Source: Panagrolaimus kolymaensis
Taxonomy: Eukaryota > Nematoda > Chromadorea > Rhabditida > Panagrolaimidae
Assembly (NCBI GenBank): GCA_028622995.1
Contig: JAJQJQ010000008.1
Location: forward strand, 2,418,001 to 2,482,000
Direction: 5' to 3'
DNA: 64,000 nucleotides
Shown: one piece after another, positions 10,028 to 19,829 of the stretch
How the letters are laid out: the number at the start of each line of letters is the position of its first letter
How positions within the stretch are numbered: position 1 is the stretch's first letter
The notes under the pieces: generated by a model
Database searches by the model: none
Seen by the model: the letters and a program-made list of their open reading frames with translations, nothing else
Told to the model about the DNA's origin: nothing
Program-made: the position numbers and the translations under genes

Positions 10028-11008
10028 TATTAGTTGGAGATTTTTGATTCAACGAGCTAACCCTAATTTCATCTCTGACAAAACCATTGATAGAAATCTA
10101 AAAAAACGTTTAAATAAACATACATAAAAAATTAAAAAGCTTACTTTAAAAATGTTATTTTCTTTTTGTACAGGAACTGACAATATTTTTTCATATGGTA
10201 ATACTTGAAGTTTGTTAACAAGCAAAATTATTTTTCCACTTATTTTAAACTCTATTTCATTAAATGTTTGTATTTCAACTTCAAAATCTTTTACTTCTGG
10301 ATCATTTGCCATTATACGAGCTTTAATTAAACTTGTATTTAGCCAACTCCAACCATGTTTTAATTCAAAATATTCACATTCTGGGAATAAATTTTTTAGA
10401 TTGTCCAAATTAGGAATATATTTTTTCTCATAAATTAAAACATTTGGATTTATTTGAACATTTGATATTTTATTTACTTTCATCATTTCTTCAATTATTT
10501 TTTCAAAATCTTTTTCTTTACTGAGCAAATTTATCATTTTTGCTTTTGAATTAGTTATTTGAAATATATAACAATAATTAAAAGAAAAAGCTGGGATTAA
10601 CCAAATTATATCACCATTTTTAGGTTTTCGGCTTATTTGTGAAATAAATTTTAAAAAAAATAACGAGTTCCTAATGATAACTTGAATATTTAAAAATCCA
10701 TTTGATTTTCCATTTTCAATAATACTCTTACGAATTTCATTTCCGCAACTATCACACAAATAAATGCAAGCAAATACAAGCTTTCCATTAATTTTTGCCG
10801 TTATTTCTACAAATATTTCGATAATATCTTCAGATTTACTATTTTTTCTTACTAAAATAAAAAAGTTACATTAAACTTTTCATAAAAGATAAATAAAATA
10901 AAAAAACTTACGTTTCTTTGTGATTTCATAATTATTTGTTTCTTTAGTTTTTTCATTATATACTGCAACATCGCCATTATAAGAATCAATTCCAACATGA
11001 AAAGACAT

Positions 11009-11631
11009 TTTTTTAAACTAAAATTTCAAAATACTAATTGCAATAATTTAAGATCCTTAGAGATTAATTTAAGTATCTATTACTTAAAATATCATACATT
11101 CGTTGTAGACAAAATAAAAAGAAAATTGGAAAAATATTAGCTGATCAAAGAGATGAAATTGAAAGCAACCATTGAAACATCAGATTCATGAGCTTTCGAT
11201 CAACCTAACCCAGATTTTGAAGCGACAGTCGGAAACTTCACACATAATATCAGATATACTCGCCGTCTTGAAGTCACTGAAGAAATACAATACACTAAGT
11301 CGATGATTTAGAAAATAAATATTTATTATTTGAAAAATATGTATGACATCATAAAGCATAATCTCTTCCTTTATTTTCCAAGTGATGCAAAATGGTACTT
11401 CACAATTTTAGATAAATTTAAAGCAGAAAAACAGCCATAAATAAGGACTAAAATAAATAAAGTAGATTAAATCTGTAAAAATAAGATAGAATGTGTGATG
11501 TCAAGCTTATAACCTTATCAATTTTTAAAAAAATTTGTTGACAAACAACTAAAAAGTTTCACTCTGAAATAAAGTGTATTTAAGTTAAAGACAAGGTCCT
11601 TACACTTTTCATATAAAGACGATTTTTTTAA
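11009..11631. other. Intergenic with a short duplicated coding-like fragment
   Basis: Positions 11240-11286 nearly match 19601-19647, the sequence that replaces the rest of the NBD in the Hsp70-like pseudogene at 16138-19606. The copy here can be read as NIRYTRRLEVTEE. The source gene is unknown. No other gene is seen; the 3' part should hold the promoter of the CUB gene. Confidence 0.45.
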
Positions 11632-14600
11632 ATGATATCTATAAGTTTATTTTTATTGATTTTTATAAATTCTTCGTTTCAATATGAAACTGTTACGTGC
11701 GGTCGGAACAAAACTATAATTTTGAATAGAAAAAATGCAAATGATTCAAATATTATTTTTATTGAATCTCTTGGTTTTCCAAAATCCATGATTGAAAATG
11801 AAATAAATAATTGTCAATTTAATTTCTTAGCAAATGAAACGGATGAGGTTTGCAATGTAATAATAATATAAGATAAAACAAAAATTTAGGAATCAGCTTT
11901 TATGTTTGTTATTACTAACGGCAATATTAAAAATATTGAAATTATTGGGTAAGTTATAATTTAGAAACTTTTATATAACGGGCCTCCGTAAATTTTTTTG
12001 TTATAAGAAGTGTTAAAAAATATTTGTCAGAATGATGTTTACGAAATTTTAAGTTTAGGAATTATTTAATAATTATTTTAGAGATTACAAATACAAGCTA
12101 ATTGGACCAACTTATTATGTTTATATGGATGGAGCAAATTTTACTATGAATTTGATCAACGTTTCATTGAGTTCATGGAATGCATTTCAAGGATATGTCG
12201 TATATGAACGTAAAGGAAGCTGCCCTTTTATTATTAATCCATTTGAATTCAAAGATGAATCACAAATGATTTATTTAAGATCTCATTATATGCAATACAA
12301 AGAAGATACTGTATCGGTGGAAAGACATGCAAAAAAATGTTAGTTTAAATTTTTAATGATCTTTAATATTGGGAAAGACGTTTTCCGTAAATAATCTTGT
12401 GCTATAAAGCTTATTAGATCGATTTATTACTCGTATTACCAATAGGACGATTTAACCGAAGCGTAACTTTCAATAAAATATGATTTTCCAAACAATAAAA
12501 ATTAGGACTATTTACTTTTTTTAGTAACATCTTTTTGTGATTGGAAATTTATGGGTCCTAAAGGATATGGATTTAAATTGGTTAATAAAGCTTCATTGAA
12601 TGAAATAATAGTGTTAGCTACAAATAGTTCTGGTTATGATATAATCAAGTAATGTCCATATTGTCCATAACAAACGATTAAAAAGAAATTTTAGGGGATA
12701 TGGTTTAATTGAAAACCAGGTTTATTATAATAATGATAATTATTTAAACGTGAAAGCTGGAGGAGATGGATATTTTGAGGGATATGTTACAATAATCAAA
12801 AACAAGTGGGATACTTTTGGCAAGGGCTGTATTTTAAAAGGAAATAAAACAACAAAAATATGGAGTAATATTGGTAAAAGCGCTTATCCACTAAATTCAA
12901 GGTGCAATGTAACCATTCCTATTCCTGATAATTCTTTTATGATCATAAATATTATTTCACTAGAGGCTGAACGATATATTGATTATATAGAATTAATTGA
13001 TACAAATGATACTAAGCATTATATAAATCATATGATTCCCGAATCATGGTAAGTTTCGCCATAAAAAGAAAAATTTTAGCGAGTTAAAAATCGCTTATAG
13101 GTCATTTAGTGAAGTTCCGGCGTTTTTTCGTAATTTTAACAAATCCGAAAACGTATTAATGCTGAGTTTTATTAGTGATGGAAGTATCCAAAATAAGGGC
13201 TTTGAAATGAGTTTTCATATATTAGGTAAAAAAATAAATTCCTTAAAAAAGAATTTTTAATCTTGGTTTTAGAGTGTACATGTGCGCCAGAAAATATTAC
13301 ATTGCCGTGTGAAGGCGAACATCAACATTCAATTTTAAACCAAACAAATCAGTACATTTGTCCAAACACAGTTTGCAATTTTACTGTAAACAAATCTTTT
13401 TAAAAACATTTTTTATCAATAAATTTTTATAGATTAAATTAGATCCAGCATGTTCAACTAAACATATTATTTTAACTTTTCATGAGGAATTACTAAAACA
13501 AGGGGATTCGCTGAGCTTTATAATTTATTCGGGTAACGAAATATATCTAAATTCAAGTGACTTTACAAAACTTTATCATAAAACTTTATCCATTCCATTC
13601 GCTCCAAATAATATTATTAGCTTTTTCGCCACAAAAAAGACGTCGTTTGAAACAGCTTTGCCATTAATTTTTATTCTAAAAACAATTGACGGTACAGTTT
13701 AAACATTTTTAAATGACTTCTAAAAAACACAAAATTATGAATCGTTATTTAGAATAAAGAATGACTCATCAAATTTGAAGTTTAACGCATTTTTTTTTTA
13801 TTCATAAAAAATAATTACTTTCTAAAACTCCTCTTACATTTGTCATATAAGATACGTATATTTAAAAAGTTTTAGAGCTGTTCTAAAAATCTCACTTTTT
13901 TAAAAAAGTGTCTCTTTTGCCATTTTTTAATTGATTTTTTTGGCAAAAGAGACACTTTTCCAAAAAAGTGAGATTTTTAGAGCAGCTCTAAAACTTTTTA
14001 AATATGCGCATCTTATATTTTCAAATTTAAAAACTTTTAGCACCTAAAATCTTAAAAACTTTTAAATTATCCTATGAAAACCCGTCGCTAAAATTGGATT
14101 TATTAACATTACCGAAAAATTCAATATTTACTACGGAGTTGTCAAAAGAAAGAGTAAGTTTTGAATGACTTTAAAAGTTTAGAAAATTTACTTTATATTT
14201 AGGAAACAAATATTATTGTGAATATAAAAAGAAGAAAAAGGTTAAAACAATAATTTTTAGTTTAAAAACAACGACATATTAGATTTATTCACAGCCCAGT
14301 TTATTTATTTACCATGCGTTTTATTATACAAAGATAAAAGCATGAAAAGAATAGAAAACTCCTTGATGAAGTAGGCATATGTCAAAAGTTAATAAATTAT
14401 TCAGTCGGAATTTTTAGAATGCATGAATTAAGAAATTCAATATTTTCCAATTTTTCAGTAACGCTTTATAAATCAATTGATTGTAAGGATGTTAAAGTCC
14501 CATTGATGTTTAGGGCAAGAAAAGGTAAGAAAAAGGAAAAATTTTTTTTTGTAGATTACTTTAAAAGTATACGATTTTTTGCATTTCACTTTTTATTAAT

Positions 14601-15407
14601 CTTCATCTTGTCCTAAAAAAATATAAATTTAAGCTCATTCACAACATTGTGTATTTCCTAAAAACATATTCAATAGAGTACCATACAATCCAGTAATAAC
14701 AGAAATTTCAAAACCCACAGGTTTTTGTGAAGTTGTTTTACTTGTGCATTCAAGTTTTACTATTAAAACACTTTGGACGTCTTCAAATAATAATACAGTA
14801 ACAATCTCAGCAGGTCCTACCACCAAAATAGAAAATATTATGCAGTTTAAGTAAGTTTTAATTAAGAATAAGCTTATTTAAACATTTAATCTTTAGCAAA
14901 AAAACTATTAAGAAAAATTTGGATCTCAACGAACATTTTTATACTTTTAAAATTCCACCATCTTCAAGTCTTTACATTGTTTGTGTTTTTCCCATAAAGG
15001 AAAACATAACATTTTACAAATTACCAACAAAATCGTTCTTTGATTACCCCTCTTATGAATTCATTAAAAATCAATCTATTTATGAAACTGCAGATAAACC
15101 AGCTGTGGTGCGTGAGGATAGCTATGAAATCGGTTCTGACGCTAATTTGTATTTTTTTGATATTTTAAATAAAACGACAAGGTAATAGTTAAAACTGTAG
15201 GTTAATAAAGCATTCACATTTTTAAGGTTTGAAATGGTAAACCAGCTTATAATGTCTAAAGAGGTTGAGTATAATATAATATATAATGATACAAATGATG
15301 GATACATATTTTTTCATAAAGGAATAAATTTTTTTCAAAGGCGGAATAAATCTAAATCTGACCTCACCCCGGACTCGAAATTCTCTGTTTCAACATTGCT
15401 TGATTAA
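11632..15407 (+). CDS. Secreted multi-domain CUB-like protein
   Basis: Fourteen exons can be chained in phase: 11632..11856, 11890..11948, 12082..12338, 12525..12648, 12695..13048, 13101..13225, 13273..13385, 13433..13691, 14041..14153, 14203..14240, 14295..14525, 14634..14850, 14897..15181 and 15227..15407. The protein starts with a signal peptide (MISISLFLLIFINSSF). It contains repeated CUB-type blocks: paired cysteines about 25 residues apart (NCQFNF, GSCPFII, SRCNVTIPIP, TCAPENITLPC, DPACSTKHIILTF) and many N-glycosylation sites. There is no transmembrane tail. An in-frame TAA at 14335-14337, early in exon 11, would truncate it unless that exon is spliced differently. The role is presumably extracellular binding or defence, but this is not shown. 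Confidence 0.65.
13848..14015. mobile_element. 168-bp foldback MITE in a CUB-gene intron
   Basis: The whole element is one imperfect palindrome, from TAAGATACGTATATTTAAAAAG at the left to its inverse at the right. TA dinucleotides lie just outside. The first ~25 bases of each end match the ends of the 2.05-kb element at 16191-18241 (TAAGACGCCGATATTTAAAAAG), so they belong to one family. It lies within intron 13692-14040. Confidence 0.75.
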
Positions 15408-16137
15408 TTTTGACCGCATTTATTATAACCATAACATTTTTTCATTTTATTTGCAATTAGAGTTAAAATAAAATAAAAAAACCTTTTCCACCACAACTTT
15501 TGCAAAAGTAGTAACAATCAACATTCATGAAAGTTTTATTTTTCTTTCTTGTGCTTTATTTTGCAGAATTTTTAAATTCCTTTGTTTTATAAAATGCATT
15601 TTTTCTCAAAACAACTGGCTGATAAAATTGAAAATAAAAATTAAACCATAAAATAAATTGAAGAATAATTAATTTTTTTCGTCTTCTTTTATAAATTTAA
15701 ATTTTATAATACAATAATTAGTAATCGAAATTTTCACTTATTCTGGAAAATAAATGATTAAACTAAAGTAACCAATTTTTGATGGTGTCACATTTTTTGT
15801 TTGTCTACTGAGTTCACTAAAAAATAAAGCATACTTATCTTTTTTTGTTAAACCACGTCATTCAAATGATTTTTGTGTCTTTTATAAAAACGTTCTCGAA
15901 TTTTGCACCCTTAAAAATGTGCATATTCTGTTCCTGTTATCAAAAGAAAGAAAAAAGGAGGAAGAAAATAGTCTTTTGTTTTTTAAATTAGCATTGAAAA
16001 GATGAATAAGCATAATGTTTTTTAGTCTTTTTACAAGGCTATTAAAGCATATCATTTTAGACGCTTTGTAACAATTTTTATTCTGGTAATAAAATTATTT
16101 TTATTGTTTTTTTAAAGTTTTATAATTGACAGATTTT
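15408..16137. other. Intergenic, AT-rich
   Basis: I see no gene here. AATAAA signals near the start suit the 3' end of the CUB gene. Confidence 0.4.
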
Positions 16138-16617
16138 ATGATGGTTTGGATTGTTGGAATTGAACCACATTTTGGCAAAATGGCTGCATATAAGACGCCG
16201 ATATTTAAAAAGTTCTGTATCCCCATCGAAAATTCAACATTTTATAACACACCGGCCATTTTTTTCAAAAAAATTGGATTTCTGAAAATCTTCCTCACGA
16301 AATTTCTCATGGACAGAATTTGAGATTTTTAGCAAATCTTCCTCACGAAATTTCTCATGGAAAGAATTTGAGATTTTTTGGAAATCTTCCTCACCAACTT
16401 TGCTCAACATCGAAATGTCAGATTTTTAGAAAATCTGTCTCAAAATAAATTTTTCTTCAAGTTTTAACGATTTATTTGAAATCCACCTCAGCGGTGAGGA
16501 GGTTTTCATTATTTTGATGATTTCTTCTATTGAGATTTTTTGTGCAGCACAAAATTTGGATTTTTTGTGCAGTACAAAATTTTATATCTTCGGGTGCTAT
16601 TATAACCGAAAAAGCAA

Positions 16618-16690
16618 AAAGGAATCGAACCTCCAACCTTCTGACTACAAGCGGTTAGCATTAACCACTGGGCCAAAGAACCAACAAATC
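16618..16690 (-). other. tRNA-like segment in the left transposon arm
   Basis: On the minus strand the sequence runs GGTTCTTTGGCCCAGTGGTT ... GGTTGGAGGTTCGATTCC, giving good RNA polymerase III A and B boxes at normal tRNA spacing. The acceptor and anticodon stems do not pair well, so I regard it as a tRNA-derived promoter relic, not a working tRNA gene. Confidence 0.5.
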
Positions 16691-16923
16691 CACTGTTTAC
16701 TTGGATATACTTATACAAATAAGTTTATTCCATGAACTTAAAATCGATAATTATCGTGAAACATTCGATTTATTATACCTTTATTTACATAAATCAGTGA
16801 TAAATTTATTTATAAAAACAATAACATCACATTTATTAAAAAACAAATAAACAAATTATAACTAGTACGTATTAAAACAATTATAAAACAAAAGTATCGA
16901 ATATTACTTTCATTTGATGAGTG

Positions 16924-17307
16924 ACTACTCTTCTTCGTTGATGCTTTCATTTGAATCTTCGTGCATTGATTCTTCTGAACTCAAAGTTTTTTTGTCAGAG
17001 AGTAAAAGTTCTTCAACTTCTTTTCTGCATTTTTTGTCACCAATCACATGAATATTTTGAAAATAATTTAACTTCTTTAACAAACTTTGTAGTCCTAAAA
17101 CTCGATTAATATTATATTGATAATTTTTAATTTTTTACCTGGAAAGCATGCATTACTGACTAGAACGTTGCTATATTCTTTTCCATATTCCCCATAAATT
17201 GCAAGATCTTTGAAAACTAAAGCAGAAGATTTCAATATACTTTTAAAAAGAATAAATGAAAACACGTTGGTAGTTGCTGAATCTATTGTGAACTCTTCAA
17301 ATATCAA
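16924..17307 (-). pseudogene. Transposon-internal open frame, acidic C-terminus
   Basis: On the minus strand, 17307 to about 17137 is open (…YSNVLVSNACFPG). It joins through a GTAAAA...TTTTAG intron to 17095-16924, which reads LQSLLKKLNYFQNIHVIGDKK and ends in an acidic tail (SEESMHEDSNESINEEE) before TAG. Only a C-terminal part seems present. It may be what remains of a transposon gene after internal deletion. The family is not recognised. Confidence 0.35.
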
Positions 17308-17551
17308 CGAACTAGATGTGAACGATTTCCTGAAGGATTCAAAAATTTGGAAGTCATGGAACCCTCCATCTTTTAATGAAGTTCAAAGTTTTGCTGAACA
17401 AAACGAAGAATCAAATGAGGCCGTGGAAATTCAAATTCAAGATTCTCAAGATAATCAAGCAGGGAAGAACCACCCAACTCAATCTTCGCAGAGTAATTCA
17501 TCTGTTATAAATTCAAGAAAACGTGGAAGACCTCGTAAACAAAAATTATAA
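17210..17551 (+). pseudogene. Transposon-internal open frame with AT-hook
   Basis: This open frame of about 113 codons ends in a low-complexity Gln/Asn/Ser stretch followed by SRKRGRPRKQKL, a textbook AT-hook (RGRPRK). It overlaps the minus-strand frame above and is divergent from it. I see no start signal upstream. It looks like the C-terminal end of a DNA-binding transposon protein, kept next to the right arm after internal deletion. Confidence 0.4.
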
Positions 17552-17751
17552 TTGTTTTAATACGTACTAGTTATAATTTGTTTATTTGTTTTTTAATAAA
17601 TGTGATGTTATTGTTTTTATAAATAAATTTATCACTGATTTATGTAAATAAAGGTATAATAAATCGAATGTTTCACGATAATTATCGATTTTAAGTTCAT
17701 GGAATAAACTTATTTGTATAAGTATATCCAAGTAAACAGTGAATTTGTTGG

Positions 17752-17824
17752 TTCTTTGGCCCAGTGGTTAATGCTAACCGCTTGTAGTCAGAAGGTTGTA
17801 GGTTCGATTCCTTTTTGCTTTTTC
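17752..17824 (+). other. tRNA-like segment in the right transposon arm
   Basis: This is the inverted partner of 16618-16690. A-box and B-box sequences are intact (GGTTGTAGGTTCGATTCC), and a T-run follows downstream (CCTTTTTGC) that could terminate Pol III. Stem pairing is poor, as in the other arm. Confidence 0.5.
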
Positions 17825-19606
17825 GGTTATAATAGCACCCGAAGATATAAAATTTTGTGCTGCACAAAAAATCCAAATTTTGTGCTGCACAAAAAATCTC
17901 AATAGAAGAAATCATCAAAATAATGAAAACCTCCTCACCGCTGAGGTGAATTTCAAAAAAATCGTTGAAATTTAAAAAAATGGACATTTTTCTTGAAAAC
18001 ATTGAAATCGAACAATTTCTCCTCATTTGGCAAAACAAAGTTTAAAAAAATCTGAGATTTCGATGCTGAGAAAAATCTTGAGGAAGATTTCCAAAAAATT
18101 TCAAATTCTGTCCATGAGAAATTTGGTGAGGAAGAATTTAAAAAATACTTTCATTTCGATGATGAAAATGGGGTGAGGAGATTTTTATAAAATGTTCAAT
18201 TTTCGATGGGGGTACAGAACTTTTTAAATATCGGCGTCTTATATCATGAAGAGTGGAAGAAAACATATTATTTTGATATAGCTGCAGGTAAGATTTTGTT
18301 TCTTGAAAAATTTTAATTTCCTCTTATTTTTTTAGTTGAACAAAGAGATGATGAAAATGACAATAAAATTAATTCAATATCTGTTTACGATGACATGGTA
18401 GATCTTTGAAGAAATTATTAATAAACTTAATGGAAATATTCGATGCGCATGCATTTTTTTATATTATAGAAGCGATAATGAAATACGTAAAAAATTTATT
18501 CAAAAGGGAAAAAACTTTGGAATTTTTGAAATTCAAATCATTGATTTTTATACCCTAAGATATTTTCATTGCCTTACAAAATTAAGGTGTATACCTAAAA
18601 ATGGTGAAATAATTTGGATATGGCGACTTCAACAAATTTATATTTGGGAAAAGACTAATGGAAAAGCAAAAATGGTTAATTTTTTGTCAAAAGTAAATTT
18701 TTCAACGATAGAAGAATTTTTGACAATTTTAAACGGCGCTGGAATTACAGCTAAAAGTCCAAACTTAATTATTTATGCAACAAATAAATCAACGAAACTC
18801 AATGTAGAGATAGTTAGAACCATGTTCCCCATATGAAAATTTATTCCACACGAATCTCTTTTCGAAGGGGGTTTTATAAAAGCTGAAGCTGCATTGATCA
18901 AAGCCAGAATAATGGCTAACGATCGAGAAGTTTTGGGATATGACGCTGATACGGGTATTCATGGATATGTCAGTGTCAAATTAAATGGTAATGAAATATT
19001 ATCTTTTGAAATAAATCAGCAATTGCCAGCAGAAAAAACAACTATAGTGACAATAGATACTAATGAAAATATATTAGATGTAAGCGCAAATTTTAAAACA
19101 TAGAAAACAAAAACCCAAACGACGTTTGTCTTAATTCAGTTTTTTTAAAGACTCTTATTTCCCAAATTTTAGTCATTTTTTAAATATTTACTTTTAGATT
19201 ATTGAAAACAATGATGCTCTTTATACCCAACGTTTTCCATTTGTAACAAGCATAGAAAAATGGAAAATGATTAAAGTAAAAGTTGATATAAACAAAATTT
19301 TTAATGTGGCTTGCTCCGAAATTAATCCTTCTCAACCGGCAAATTCAAAGCTCGAAGTTTTCAACAATGAAACCCCAAAAATTTCCCCAGAAACCTCACA
19401 TCAAAGGAATGTAAAAAATAAAGTAACCAAAGATAATCAAATTTTAAGAAAATTCAATTTCCTTTTTTAAATTTCAGACAACATTCAAAATCCCACAAAA
19501 AATAAAAAATAATAATTTCAATTACAATGCATTAGGTATAGATCTTGGAACAACCCGATGTTGTGCGGCAGTTTATCGACGAAATGGAATTGAAACTGTC
19601 ACACAT

Positions 19607-19829
19607 AATATTAGATATATTCGCCGCTTTGAAGTCACTGAAGAAACATGGCGGGAAGTTGATTTAACTATCTCTTTTTCAAAGAGAGAAAAAATCTTTT
19701 GTCTGTCGTAGTGAGTCAAAAAAAGTTTTATCGATTTTTTTGCTTGCTTGATAAAAAGAGTAAATACATACATTTATATTTCATTGATTGGAAAATTTTT
19801 TATAGTATTAAATAAAAATCTTTAAAAAA
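19607..19829. other. Short spacer between Hsp70-like copies
   Basis: The first 40 bases belong to the fragment shared with 11240-11286. The rest is AT-rich and should hold the promoter of the intact gene at 19830; I see no clear heat-shock element. Confidence 0.35.

Larger units (their letters stand above)
8376..11008 (-). pseudogene. Hsp70-like double-NBD gene, copy 1, frameshifted
   Basis: Exons on the minus strand are 10912..11008 (MSFHVGIDSYNGDVAVYN), 10145..10851, 10097 to about 9940, 9625 to about 9359, 9372..8729 and 8685..8376. Phases match the intact paralog at 19830-22639. The N-terminal ~260 residues are a degenerate Hsp70 NBD. The second half is a canonical NBD with GIDLGTSRCFAAV (phosphate 1), LLFDLGGGTLDVCV (phosphate 2) and FLVGGSSRMP (adenosine). 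It ends at NPDEVVAIGAAYYAYYL without a substrate-binding domain. The frame breaks at 9359-9372, where about ten bases of the VVN...FDSKR segment are missing compared with paralogs. A 122-bp MITE sits at the end of exon 3. Confidence 0.75.
16191..18241. mobile_element. 2.05-kb element with ~400-660-bp inverted repeats and tRNA-like arms
   Basis: The left arm (16191 to about 16860) and the right arm (about 17570 to 18241) are inverted copies with scattered differences. TA flanks both ends, and removing the element with one TA restores the host exon. Each arm contains a tRNA-like segment with A-box (TGGCCCAGTGGTTA) and B-box (GGTTCGATTCC) sequences facing inward from the left end and outward at the right. 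The unique centre holds tails of two open frames in opposite directions. The termini match the 168-bp foldback at 13848-14015. No DDE catalytic region is visible, so it is probably non-autonomous. Confidence 0.8.
16138..19606 (+). pseudogene. Hsp70-like double-NBD gene, copy 2, split by a transposon
   Basis: Exon 1 begins at ATG 16138 or 16141 (MVWIVGIEPHFGKMAAY). It is cut after GCATA by the element at 16191-18241 and resumes at 18242 as HEEWKKTYYFDIAA, in frame if the element and one TA copy are removed. Exon 2 starts at 18336. A TGA at 18407-18409 marks a 1-nt frameshift, after which INKLNGNIRCACIF continues in the next frame, and another in-frame TGA lies at 18834-18836. The canonical NBD begins at about 19523 (GIDLGTTRCCAAV). 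It breaks off after NGIETV at 19600, where unrelated sequence shared with 11240-11286 takes over. This is a dead copy in which several lesions have accumulated. Confidence 0.8.

Noticed and set aside
16618..17824. Functional tRNA genes
   Set aside because: A and B boxes are good, but acceptor and anticodon stems do not pair and both copies lie in transposon arms.
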